Assembly (NCBI GenBank): GCA_003427395.1
Contig: BFEA01000147.1
Location: forward strand, 2,016,305-2,040,381
Source: Chara braunii
Taxonomy: Eukaryota > Streptophyta > Charophyceae > Charales > Characeae
Reading direction: 5' to 3'
DNA: 24,077 nt
The notes under the pieces are model-generated. The model worked only from the letters and a program-made list of their open reading frames with translations. It did no database searches and was not told the origin of the DNA. Shown here piece by piece: positions 7,195 through 15,411 of this stretch (its first letter is position 1; every line of letters starts with the position of its first letter). Both the position numbers and the translations under genes were made by a program.

Positions 7195-9216
7195 CTACGC
7201 CACGTGTATGTCTACCCTACTGATCTGTGATCTCGCTGATTCCAGCGAAGCGAGATCTGTTGCTGTGTCTCTCTGTGAACAATCTTCTCTTCTCTTCCAA
7301 ACCAGTCTTGGAGAGTCTCCTTCCACGGTGCTGAGTTTACCCATTGCAAGCCTGCTTTTGATAAATTTCTCTATGATTGCCTGCTTTCTTGGTGGATCTT
7401 CTTTGATATTCTTGACTGCCCAGTTCCAATCCGCTTGATATTCCTGCCGTAAAAGTTGTAAAACATGCTCCCAAGCCTCCTGAGTCGATGTTTTTTGGCC
7501 ATCTATCGTCTGTTTGCATCGTGTCTTCCATATGATCCACAGAGTAAGAGGGCGAAGTTTACGGAAGAGGGTCCGCTGCCAGGGCTCATTGTGACTTGGT
7601 TGTTCCATGCCCGTTAAGAGTGTGAGCCGGTTGTCTAGTAATAGAGTTCCAACCGCTGCCAGCCAGAACTCCCGTGTTTTGTTCCAGATCCGTTGTGCAT
7701 TTGGACAGTTTAGCAGGCAGTGCTGCATATCTTCTAGTGTTCCTTCCTCGCAGACCGCGCAACTGTCGTCAAAGTCCCTTCTAGCGATTTTTGCCCTTCT
7801 CCTGCTGAGCCACGTGTTAACTGACAGAGCATGATAATAGATGAGCCATTGCATACTTCTTATGCGGGTATTTTTAATGGCGAGAGGTATCTGCCAATTG
7901 AACTTTTCGGTGTTGCCCAGGCAGCCCGAGGTGTGCTTCTCCCAGCGTTGGATTAGGACGATATCCGTGTTCACCGATCTCCGTCTGAGTTTGTAGCCAA
8001 AGCTGGTGGAATAATCCAGGATGTTGGTGCGCTTCTGTGACCCTAACGGTGTGGATCTTGTCTTCCATGCCCATTCCACTGGGTCAAACTCCAGATCCTG
8101 CAAGGGTATTCCAAGTTGATAGGCTTTGTAATCGTCATCCTCGATCACTCTGATTTTCCTGAGGAGACCGGTTCTAGCCGTGATTTGGGCCCGAAATGAT
8201 TTCGAGACCCTGCTGAGGTTGGACCCCGACTGTTCGATGTCGTGTATGGACCATAATCCCCAGTCTCCCTCCGGTCCTGTTGACTTGACATAGACCAATG
8301 CCTCCGAGGGGGTGTGTTCTGATTCCCACGTGGCCCACTCTCCTGCTGCCCAGGCTGGGGGGGCTTGTAGGAGCGTCTTCCAGTCCTGCGGTATGGATTG
8401 TACCATCGCCTGCAGGTTAGCCTCTAGGTTATGACATCCTTTGAGAGAATCTCTTAGCTCTGCAGCTGTCTTCCAGCGATTGCTTTGGGGATTCCAGATG
8501 TGTTTGAGTTGCCAAACACCTCGTTCCAGCCACAATACCCAGCGAGCATCCTGTGTAGTCAGGGTCCATGGTTTATCGAAGGGGTCTTTCAGCCAGTGAT
8601 TGCAGAAAAGTGGTTGTCGTAGAACTTCCTCCCTGTTGACTGGGCTGCAAACCTTGGCCGGAAAGATCTCTCGCCAGATTTTTATGAGGTACATCCAATA
8701 TTCCGACCGGGTCTGCAGTGGCTCTTGCTGTTGTTCTTCCATCCGTGGAGGATTGGTGCGGGCCGACCAGGACTTGGACATCAGCCAGAAGACTCCTTGC
8801 ATGTTCGGCGGTGTGGTGGCTTTGGGCAGCTGTCTGATCCTGTGCAAGGCCAGTGTGCTCCAGGGCAGATGCTGCTGCAGCAGCAGTTTGACAACCCACT
8901 TCGTCTGAAGTGCCTTGATTTGGGTGGCCTGTTCGAGGATACCCAATCCGCCTTTACTCTTTGGTTGGATGAGGTGCACCCAGGCCACCTTAAGTATGAA
9001 GCGCTGTGCCGTAGGGTTCCCCGTCCATAGGTATGCCGTCGATCTCCGTTTGAGAGATGTGACCATGTTAGCCTTTGGTGTCCAGATGGTGGCTGCATAC
9101 CATAGCATAGAGAAGATGGACGCATTGAGTACTAGTGCCCTTCCGAAGACCGACGTATAAGTACTGGTCCATGTGTCCATTTTGCGTAGCATCTTCATCA
9201 GAATCTCGGGTGCCAT
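7195..9216 (-). CDS. LINE ORF2 C-terminal fragment (RT thumb and zf-RVT)
   Basis: An open frame of 673 codons from ATG at 9216, but the true reading continues upstream in frame to about 9297 (LEWQNPKTPLRFLGIKL), so this ATG is not the native start. Residues 1-75 resemble the region after the RT catalytic core (FGRALVLNASIFSMLWYAAT, then YLWTGNP). Residues about 450-510 hold the zf-RVT domain with C486, C489, H499 and C504 (C-x2-C-x9-H-x4-C) after RSMQWLIYYHALSVNTWLSR. The catalytic palm motifs and endonuclease are absent because of 5' truncation. The frame has no internal stop, unlike its LINE2 relative, which suggests a recent insertion. The intact protein would reverse-transcribe its own RNA at a nicked target; this fragment cannot. 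No host function is inferred. Confidence 0.85.
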   Translation of the reverse strand: MAPEILMKMLRKMDTWTSTYTSVFGRALVLNASIFSMLWYAATIWTPKANMVTSLKRRSTAYLWTGNPTAQRFILKVAWVHLIQPKSKGGLGILEQATQIKALQTKWVVKLLLQQHLPWSTLALHRIRQLPKATTPPNMQGVFWLMSKSWSARTNPPRMEEQQQEPLQTRSEYWMYLIKIWREIFPAKVCSPVNREEVLRQPLFCNHWLKDPFDKPWTLTTQDARWVLWLERGVWQLKHIWNPQSNRWKTAAELRDSLKGCHNLEANLQAMVQSIPQDWKTLLQAPPAWAAGEWATWESEHTPSEALVYVKSTGPEGDWGLWSIHDIEQSGSNLSRVSKSFRAQITARTGLLRKIRVIEDDDYKAYQLGIPLQDLEFDPVEWAWKTRSTPLGSQKRTNILDYSTSFGYKLRRRSVNTDIVLIQRWEKHTSGCLGNTEKFNWQIPLAIKNTRIRSMQWLIYYHALSVNTWLSRRRAKIARRDFDDSCAVCEEGTLEDMQHCLLNCPNAQRIWNKTREFWLAAVGTLLLDNRLTLLTGMEQPSHNEPWQRTLFRKLRPLTLWIIWKTRCKQTIDGQKTSTQEAWEHVLQLLRQEYQADWNWAVKNIKEDPPRKQAIIEKFIKSRLAMGKLSTVEGDSPRLVWKRREDCSQRDTATDLASLESARSQISRVDIHVA

Positions 9217-9300
9217 AACCTGATCTGGGCCTGCGTCTGTGAGTTTGATCCCCAGAAAGCGCAGGGGCGTTTTCGGGTTTTGCCACTCAAGACCGTCGGG

Positions 9301-9630
9301 GGAGGCTGTTTGTTTTCTTGAATTTGGTTGGGATTTTTTTTTTTTTTGGTGTTGGGAGTTTTGCCAAGACCGTCAGGCAAAAGTTCTTTGTATTGCACTT
9401 TTTTGTTTTTTGTTTTTGAAAAATCTATGAATTCTAAAGAAATCAGAAAACGGAATGTCCCTGCCATAAAATAATATTTTTATTCTCGTTTTTATTTTTT
9501 TCTCGAATTTGGTGGTGAATTTCGACATGTCCCTCAGTAGAAAGTTGTTTGTATTGCAATACTGTACAATGTTTTTATTTTTATTTATTTATTTATTTAT
9601 TTTTATTTTTAATTGAAATTTCCAAAAATC
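9301..9630. repeat. AT-rich degenerate tandem duplication
   Basis: Words repeat at about 160-185 bp offset: GAATTTGGTTGGGA (about 9319) versus GAATTTGGTGGTGA (about 9503), and AGTTCTTTGTATTGCA (9381-9396) versus AGTTGTTTGTATTGCA (9543-9558). T runs and (TTTA)n at about 9574-9612 are probably reversed A-rich tails. No gene was recognised. Confidence 0.55.
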
Positions 9631-9683
9631 CGAATACAACATATGTACGTACGTACATTATATTCGACCGTACGTTCTATTCG
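9631..9683. repeat. Inverted repeat with CGAATAnAAC arms
   Basis: CGAATACAAC (9631-9640) pairs with GTTCTATTCG (9674-9683) with one mismatch around a 33-nt loop that includes the palindrome GTACGTACGTAC. On the minus strand the right arm reads CGAATAGAACGTACGGTC, matching family G arms (CGAATGCAACGTACGGTC). GAATAGAACGTAC occurs again at 9731-9743. Confidence 0.6.
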
Positions 9684-10340
9684 AAAAAAAAATCAGCAAT
9701 TTCTGGGGACCCGTTTTTCAGAGGTAAGTTGAATAGAACGTACTTATGCAAGGAAAATAAGCAACAGCGAGATGACAATCCCAGATCACACCATCACATT
9801 GCAAGTCAAATAGTCACACCGTGTCCAGATAGCAGCATTGCACCAATAATACACCAATGGAGTTTCGTAGCACTGAAAACCAATGTTTATGGAGAGCACA
9901 CTCTCTCCTCTTCAACACAAGTATCCAGTTCCCTTACACTCACACTTGGCGCTCAGCTCCCAGCCTACTTCTACACAGCTACTACAGACTACAAAAAGAC
10001 AATGCAACTGTTGACATCAGCAGCAGCCCGAAGTACTTGAAGATGCCGCCCATGCAGACCATCGCCAATACAAGGTACGTGCCCTCACATCATCATCATC
10101 ATCATCATCCTTCACCTATCCCCTGACTTCACCCACACCTGTCCTCTCTGACACCCGAAGAACCACCCCTGCGCCTCACTCTGTCCAAGTCAAGCCCGCT
10201 ATGGAGGCTGGCTAAGGCGCTGCCCTCAACAGCGCCCTGTTCCCCTACACGACCGCACGTGTGTTGCCCCTTGCTCCTCTGCCGGCAGTCAGCCTGCGAG
10301 CTTTTGCTCCAGCAGCGCTGCCGCCCAGCCAGCAAGTGAC
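9684..10340. other. No gene seen
   Basis: A plus-strand open frame (9549-10040) is mostly A/T-biased low-content sequence with no motif. A (CAT)n microsatellite of seven units sits at 10088-10109. The remainder is unassigned. Confidence 0.5.
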
Positions 10341-10770
10341 CGAATGAGCTGCCTGGCCAGAGCTCTTTCCTTTATGGAAAAGAGCTGGCCAGCTCTCNNA
10401 GCCTGNCTGGGNTGGCCTGGGCCCAGCAGCTTNCGGAAGGCCCCAGGATGCTGTCTGGATGCAGCAGCTACTGGGCTGCTGGGCCTCGTTCGGTTGGGCG
10501 CCCAACTGTCTCTGTATGAGGCTGCGAATCANGCCCAGGGCCTGCATTCTTTGGAAAGGCCCNGTAGGCCGTGGAAATGTCTTCGGTACTCGGCCTGTGT
10601 TTCTTTCAACCAACTAGCGCGTCGCAACTGCCTGGACCCCAAATATGAAATTGACAGTCGAGGGCCTCTTGCAAAAAGCCAGGCCCGCCTTCACTTAGGG
10701 CGGGCACCTCCGCCTTCACTTAGGGCGGGTAAGGCTGCAGACAGGGCCCCGTAGGCCTACCGAGGACACT
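10341..10770. other. GC-rich unassigned tract with ambiguous bases
   Basis: Contains single N calls at 10398, 10399, 10406, 10412, 10433, 10532 and 10563. Palindromic words are frequent, for example GTTGGGCGCCCAAC (10494-10507) and GAGCTGGCCAGCTC (10382-10395). The local difficulty in base calling fits collapsed or hairpin-rich repeat copies. GGGCCTCGTT at 10481 resembles the end of elements B and C, but no partner terminus was found. Confidence 0.5.
10684..10729. repeat. Tandem pair of CCCGCC hairpins
   Basis: CCGCCTTCACTTAGGGCGGG occurs at 10685-10704 and 10710-10729. Each copy is a stem-loop (CCGCC / GGCGG arms, with one more pair in the first). The two copies are separated by 5 nt. Confidence 0.75.
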
Positions 10771-10805
10771 GATCCTCGCACTTACGTTTTTTTTCGGGTT
10801 AAGAC

Positions 10806-10907
10806 AGTCGCAAAAGCTGCAGGCCACTTTGAAAAGGGGCAGTCACAGGCTCGTGAGGCTTGGAAGGTAGCTTCGTCAACTTACGCTCATGTGAACTGGT
10901 GGTTTAA
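10806..10907 (+). repeat. Dispersed repeat R, copy B
   Basis: Second copy of the block at 6441-6545: GCAAAAGCTGCAGGCCACTT, then TCGTGAGGCTTGGAAGGTAG and CTTCGTCAACTTACGCT. It runs directly into the perfect palindrome at 10896-10915. Confidence 0.7.
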
Positions 10908-10915
10908 ACCACCAG
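10896..10915. repeat. Perfect 20-bp palindrome, copy 1
   Basis: CTGGTGGTTTAAACCACCAG is self-complementary over all 20 bases; with flanking A and T the palindrome is 22 bp (10895-10916). The identical 20-mer recurs at 11050-11069, and half of it (CTGGTGGTTTA) at about 11171. Confidence 0.9.
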
Positions 10916-11049
10916 TACCTTTCCGATACATTGGCCACAGGAAAAAATAGAGTAGTAGCATTTCTAGTCGGATGAATTTGGGTGCTCCCGTAGAAGCCCG
11001 TTCTTTCATCATTGTCGCAGCTGGTAACCCACCGCGACTTTCAGAGGTA

Positions 11050-11069
11050 CTGGTGGTTTAAACCACCAG
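11050..11069. repeat. Perfect 20-bp palindrome, copy 2
   Basis: Identical 20-mer to 10896-10915. Its flanks AGGTA / CACCT extend the symmetry to about 30 bp with one mismatch. A solo palindrome left by excision, or the back-to-back joining of two R-repeat ends, could explain it. Confidence 0.9.
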
Positions 11070-11210
11070 CACCTACCGGTTGTTGCGGCCGTTAACGAGG
11101 TAAACGAATCGGTCTGCCCTTCGGGTCCATATTCATTCGTCCCCGGGGGTTATGGAGAATGAGGTAGGTACTGGTGGTTTACGCAGATACTATTGATGTT
11201 CGTAAGCCAA

Positions 11211-11320
11211 GGCCCTGGGCCAGTAGCAAAAGCGGCAGCCTGAGGCCACTTTGAAAAGGCGCAGTCGCAGGCTCACGAGGCTTGGACGGTAGCTTCATCA
11301 ACTTAGGCTTGGTGGTTTAA
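11211..11320 (+). repeat. Dispersed repeat R, copy C
   Basis: Third copy: CCTGGGCCAGTAGCAAAAGC, GGCCACTTTGAAAAGGCGCA, then TAGCTTCATCAACTTAGGCT and TGGTGGTTTAA. The following 11341-11480 repeats smaller parts of the same material (CAGTTCACATGAACCTAAGT and TTAGGCTTGTGTGAACTGGT), with CAGTTCACACGAACCTAAGT also at 6249-6268. Confidence 0.7.
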
Positions 11321-11540
11321 GCCGATACTGCTGATGTTGGTAACTACCAGTTCACATGAACCTAAGTAGTGCTCTTACTGGTATATGCAGTAAGAGCACT
11401 TGGCTTCGGGCTGGGCCGGCAGCAAAAGCTGCAGTTAGGCTTGTGTGAACTGGTGATTTGAGCAGATACTGTTGATGTTCATAGGGGGAGGGGACCGCAA
11501 AAGAGAATAAAAGGAGAAAAATATCATTCTTGAGCAAGCA

Positions 11541-11690
11541 CCCTAGTGCGGTCGTCAGGTACACAAGTGGCCATGAGGAGGTTGCGGGTTCAATCCCCAC
11601 CAACAGCCTGGGCACGCTTTGTGGCAACCAACTGCAATAGTTGGCTTGCTCCCCCCAGCCGGTATTGGCAGAGTTTTGGTTATCACCGGT
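11541..11690 (+). mobile_element. SINE-B copy 2, tRNA-like head
   Basis: GGTTCAATCC at 11587-11596 is a strong RNA polymerase III B-box match; TAGTGCGGTCGTCAGGTA (11544-11561) sits in the A-box position. Shares ACACAAGTGGC and GAGGAGGT with SINE-B copy 1. The body (CCAACTGCAATAGTTGGCTT and AGCCGGTATTGGCA) is duplicated immediately downstream. No complete cloverleaf can be drawn. Confidence 0.55.
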
Positions 11691-11799
11691 GTGTATGTGT
11701 GGGTTGCACGTGGTCTGTGGGAGTGCTTTGTGCCAACCAACTGTGATAGTTGGCTTGCTCCCCCCAGCCGGTATTGGCAAAGTTTTTGGTTATCACCTG
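11613..11799 (+). repeat. 109-bp tandem duplication of the SINE-B body
   Basis: The segment from about 11613 repeats at about 11722 with a 109-bp offset (CAACCAACTG at 11625 and 11734; GGTATTGGCA in both). After the gap and GT tract, ACGTGGTGTGTGGGAGTGCT at 11991-12010 resembles 11708-11727, so a third partial unit follows. The unit contains GTGTGTATGTGTGGG, the likely seed of the microsatellite. Confidence 0.75.
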
Positions 11800-11802
11800 T
11801 GT

Positions 11803-11871
11803 NNNNNNNNNNNNNNNNNNNNNNNNNNNNNNNNNNNNNNNNNNNNNNNNNNNNNNNNNNNNNNNNNNNNN
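11803..11871. other. Assembly gap (69 N)
   Basis: Run of N between tandem units and the GT tract. Its true length is unknown; translations crossing it are meaningless. Confidence 0.98.
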
Positions 11872-11954
<83 letters not shown>

Positions 11955-11980
11955 CGTGTGTGTGTGTGTGTGTGTGTGTG
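11872..11980. repeat. (GT)n microsatellite
   Basis: About 109 bp of GT units interrupted near 11947 by GCGCGCGTGC. It lies directly at the assembly gap. Confidence 0.97.
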
Positions 11981-12594
11981 GCTGGGTTTTACGTGGTGTG
12001 TGGGAGTGCTTGCCATGGACACTGCTGTTACTCAATGGGGTGGGGGAAGCAGGCGGGAGGTGCAGGCACTGGCAAAATGCTCAGTCTTTGCATTAGCTGC
12101 CCTCCCTCCACCAGTGGCCCCACCCTACTCCCTGACCACGGCCAATTAGGGTGGGGGGCAACATACATCCCCTTGATTGTCAGAGGTATCTATGCTTGCA
12201 GGTGTACCCTGTACGAGCTTAGCAGTAGTGGTAGCCTCAGGTAAATTCAGATTCAAACCCAGGTCTGCATTTCAACCATCCATGGGTGTAACAGCTGAAA
12301 AAAAACATAGCATCGACCGGCCCTCAGCAATTCAAAAATTTATCTCCGAGCATACTCGCGTGAGCACTTCCCTGAATGCATCATTTAGTCCAGATATAGA
12401 AGCATCTGACTGCAGTCACATCTAGATCTTAGTTGGAAACTTTAAAGTCCTTAGTATGAGTGTGCGCACTGTCCGCATTCAAACTTTAGGACTGTTAATA
12501 ATCAACAATTATTGGGTGTGTCGTTCAGCCACACGGGCTGGGTCATGTCAGGAATTTGAAATCTGGATGATGTAAGGGAATGTTGGACACTGTG
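11981..12594. other. No gene seen; possible old F/E-type relic
   Basis: After the third partial SINE-B unit there is no recognisable coding. Around 12350-12470 GCATACTC, GAATGCATCA and GTATGAGTGTGCGC loosely echo the F/E element ends and interior, but the termini are too diverged to define an element. Confidence 0.35.
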
Positions 12595-12623
12595 TTTTTT
12601 TTTCTTCTTTCAAACCACAGCTT

Positions 12624-12629
12624 TTTATT
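12624..12629 (-). terminator. Candidate polyadenylation signal AATAAA
   Basis: AATAAA on the minus strand, followed after about 20 nt by nine As. Correct spacing for 3' processing, and consistent with the 3' end of LINE3. Confidence 0.4.
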
Positions 12630-12823
12630 AAATAAGACTGGAAAACACGTCCAATGTCCCTTATGTCAAATACCTGCTAACCCTTCCCGTCGCTATGGTC
12701 AACGGATCCTGAGACAGCAACACTGATTACATACTGTTGCAGGAAGGATGTACTACCGCTCCACCCCTGTTTCTTTTTCAGTTTTCTAGGCCATATCCTG
12801 AATTCAATTTCCCTCTTTTGCTG

Positions 12824-12890
12824 AGCGTACTCACACTAGCAATGTTTTTAATGTACCTGACTGCACTGAAGGCTAGACCTGGACGTATAA
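12824..12890 (+). mobile_element. Fragment related to MITE element E
   Basis: GCGTACTCACACTAGCAATG followed by TTTAATGTACCTGACTGCAC and GGCTAGACCTGGA parallels the left half of element E (GCATACTCACTCTAGCAC, TTTAATGCATCTGACCAC, GGCCAGGCCTGCA). The matching right terminus is missing, so only half an element is recognised. Confidence 0.5.
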
Positions 12891-13219
12891 GTTTTTTTTG
12901 TTTTCTGTCCTTTTACAACAATTCCGCCTGGGGCCTGCTCGGAGGGCTGATATGAGCAGCCACTCCTAGCAGCCTCCTGGCCGACTCCTGTCTATTGGTG
13001 CGGAGCTTCACCTGCAGGGAAATGGGTCCAGTGTCCCTTTGCGGAATGGAAATGCAAGTAATAGACAAGTAAAAGCACCAAGAGTCCAAGACCCAGAAGT
13101 TACATACACCATCTGACCCTGCTTGCCTGGGGGAACTGCCTCTCGGCGCTCATCTCCCTATCTGGCCGCCTGCTTGCTCGTGCCACTCTAGCAGGTCCTC
13201 CTTCTGCCGATTCCTGCAT

Positions 13220-14659
13220 TTACACATGCCTCCCAGCATCCACCCCACACAGCATACACAGCATACACCCACAGAGCGTATTTCCTTGGTGAATCTTCCA
13301 TCCCCCCCTGTACCACTCCATGTCCACCAGGGCCAGAGGCGATGGCGGGAAGAAATCAACGAAGTCTGAAAGAGGCCGGAGCGGGATAGAGGAGTCGATC
13401 TTCGTCCAGTCCTGAAAACAGAGATGGTAGTCCCTCTCTCCTCCCTCTACCGCCTTCACCTCCACCCCCTCTCCTCCCTTCCACTCTGCCTTTGCAATCC
13501 AGCTCCCTTGCTCCCCGCCCAGCCAGTCTTTGCTGAATCTTTCAATGTTTTTGTCTGATTTCCCTTTTGGAATGTATATATGTGATCTTCTCGTTTGTTT
13601 TTCCCATTGAATTGTGATATCCTTGTGTATTTGCCTTTTTATTGAATTAATAAACTCTGTTCCATCCCGGCGTACCCCTTCCATTTCAAGCGTGCACCAT
13701 CGCCACCATATGGCCCGAGTTATGGCTTTGCATCCCGTTTTAAGCATATTCACCTCAAAGGTGGTGGCTTGTGCCGGGGCCCATGTTTTACAGAGCAGAG
13801 CTATCCAGTCCCATGGCCAGGCCAGCGAGGATCCCAGTTGCCTCCAGAGGCGTTCCCACCACCTCCACAGCCATATCGCTGCCGCACACTGTGTAAATAT
13901 GTGTTCTATGCTTTCAGGCCATTTCCTGGACGCAAAGGATTCTGTACATAGTCTGCACCAAGGAAGAGCCAGCCCTTTTTCTTCCAGTTGCGTTCTGTTT
14001 ATTAACCAGTCATTTGTAGGCAGGCATCTGTGTTCCACCTGCCACTGCACCGAGGCCAGTTTCGCTGGCGTGGCCTTGAACCACTTCGCTGGTCTCAACG
14101 TGTCCTTCCCAATGTTGAGATGTTTCATCCAGCGTGTTTCAACCACATCGCAGCATTCCGTAGGTTGTTTTGACCGAAAGGGTGTGTAGCTGCCTTTTCC
14201 CGGACCTTCCCCTACCTGGATTGGCGTATTCGGTTTGTACGCCCACCATTGGTCCTTCTCCTTGACGACACGGATACGGAACAACCCGGAATTCGGGTAC
14301 CATCTGGTTTCCTCTGGTTGTACCTTTTCCAAACTGTTATCTACCTTTATGCTGAACAGATTGGCTACCACTTCCTGTTCCTCCTCTGCACGTGCCGGTC
14401 GGATATACACTATGCTCCCTACCACCCCCTCTGTCCCCCAATAACCCACCCAATCCCCCTCCTCCACCACAGACGGCCCCTTCCTGAGAATCCGGACCCA
14501 GTCCAGGGGGATGGCGAAAATGATTGTTTCCAGCGCCTCCCCCACCCTATGGCAATACCTCAGTTTCTCTCTCAGTTGAGCCTCAGACAGCCAGTCCTTG
14601 GCCTCTTGGTCCAGGGTGTCCCCAATTCTGAGAAGTTCACCCCTTTCTTGACCAATCAT
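13220..14659 (-). CDS. LINE ORF2 C-terminal fragment, second family
   Basis: A 479-codon uninterrupted frame. Residues about 178-265 contain a zf-RVT-like domain: W-rich lead (ASVQWQVEHRCLPTNDWLIN) followed by C235, C238, H253 and C258 (C-x2-C-x14-H-x4-C). This is the typical C-terminal zinc knuckle of plant and algal non-LTR retrotransposons. The longer spacer before the histidine and the W-rich stretch AAAIWLWRWWERLWRQLG distinguish it from LINE1/LINE2. No RT palm (the YxDD region) is present, and an in-frame TGA lies four codons upstream of the ATG at 14659, so this is a truncated remnant. The final residues (C-rich, CGCMLCMLCG) may be read-through of the 3' region. Confidence 0.75.
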   Translation of the reverse strand: MIGQERGELLRIGDTLDQEAKDWLSEAQLREKLRYCHRVGEALETIIFAIPLDWVRILRKGPSVVEEGDWVGYWGTEGVVGSIVYIRPARAEEEQEVVANLFSIKVDNSLEKVQPEETRWYPNSGLFRIRVVKEKDQWWAYKPNTPIQVGEGPGKGSYTPFRSKQPTECCDVVETRWMKHLNIGKDTLRPAKWFKATPAKLASVQWQVEHRCLPTNDWLINRTQLEEKGLALPWCRLCTESFASRKWPESIEHIFTQCAAAIWLWRWWERLWRQLGSSLAWPWDWIALLCKTWAPAQATTFEVNMLKTGCKAITRAIWWRWCTLEMEGVRRDGTEFINSIKRQIHKDITIQWEKQTRRSHIYIPKGKSDKNIERFSKDWLGGEQGSWIAKAEWKGGEGVEVKAVEGGERDYHLCFQDWTKIDSSIPLRPLSDFVDFFPPSPLALVDMEWYRGGWKIHQGNTLCGCMLCMLCGVDAGRHV

Positions 14660-14668
14660 CTCCAGGGG

Positions 14669-15239
14669 TTCTCACCGCTGTGGAGGACTCTGCTGTGGGT
14701 GTCAGTTATAGATCTCTTTCCGATACTTCTTTATACTAAAAAAATTGAGTTTTGCTCCTAAAAAGTGGTATGTTGCATGCAGCATATCCATGCAGGCCCT
14801 TTTTTCCCCCTTTTTCTTTTACCTTTCCCAGGCAAAGTTGAGAATAAAAAATGCGGCCAGCACCAGCCAAAAGAAAGACACAATGCCACTGTGGTGGTTC
14901 GTGACTTTTTGGTGCACAAGGGGAGTTCACCTCAGCAAAAAGAGACTCGGAGGTGGTGGTCCATTGCAGGGGCCATGCTAAGAGGTGAGTGACACTGTCC
15001 ACTTTCTGGGAGGAGTACCCGGCGCCATGCCCTTGGGGCAGATAATGGCCGGCGGTCCCAACGGTCTTGTGAGTTGGGGATGGCATAGTAGACGAGTGTC
15101 ATTTCCCGTTGTCATGCGCAATTCTCCGCTCCCTCCCATGGTGAAGCTGGAGACCAGTGTTGTGTTCTTGTCTGCTCACGACCCACTGTTGCAGTGATCT
15201 TATTAACTTCCATGCCCCAGATGTTAAGGCCATTGTGCT
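14669..15239. other. No gene seen
   Basis: Unassigned sequence between LINE3 and the SINE-A relative. Open frames on both strands lack motifs. Confidence 0.5.
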
Positions 15240-15379
15240 CCTTTGCCATCTATGTTTGCGGCAAGCATCTATCAGGATTTCCAGCAGGTGATACTCCCCA
15301 CCAATAGATGGAGTCTCTACCTAGGTGTTAGTGGTGTCTGCTCTTATCAGCAACACTAACATTGGTAGGGTTTTTCTGG

Positions 15380-15410
<31 letters not shown>
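15240..15410 (+). mobile_element. SINE-A relative with long poly(A) tail
   Basis: A 31-nt A run (15380-15410) follows a unit whose middle (TCCAGCAGGTGATACTCCCC then ACCAATAGATGGAG) parallels SINE-A. The hairpin is ACTCC (15293-15297) / GGAGT (15310-15314), a G-C to A-T pair swap relative to SINE-A. It then continues with the 37-nt segment (15324-15360) also found at 1988-2024. The 5' end is approximate. Confidence 0.55.

Positions 15411-15411
<1 letters not shown>

Larger units (their letters stand above)
6724..9297 (-). mobile_element. LINE1: 5'-truncated non-LTR retrotransposon
   Basis: Minus-strand element with a 26-nt poly(A) tail (T run 6724-6749), a 3' UTR of about 440 nt and a C-terminal ORF2 frame. 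The 3' UTR is homologous to that of LINE2 at 16765-17320, including the terminal segment ending AAGGACCTGTTT. The 5' end is truncated within the reverse transcriptase region at about 9297, past which coding similarity stops. An 18-nt segment of the element's 5' end (GACGGTCTTG...GGCAAAAC on the minus strand, about 9277-9296) reappears at about 9361-9378, perhaps from the 5' joining step. A target duplication is not clear; only ACCGTC is shared between the flanks. Confidence 0.85.
12595..14668 (-). mobile_element. LINE3: 5'-truncated LINE of a second family
   Basis: A minus-strand retroelement with a C-terminal ORF2 frame (13220-14659), a long 3' region, an AATAAA signal (12629-12624 on the minus strand) and an A run (T run 12595-12603) about 20 nt further on. 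Its protein differs from LINE1/LINE2 and its 3' end lacks their hairpin. The assignment of the tail at 12595 to this LINE is inferred from order and strand; 12824-12890, which resembles element E, lies inside the presumed 3' region. Codons upstream of 14668 run into a stop. Confidence 0.6.

Noticed and set aside
11555-12244. Open frames with Thr-His or Val-Cys repeats
   Set aside because: Translations through the N gap and (GT)n tract.
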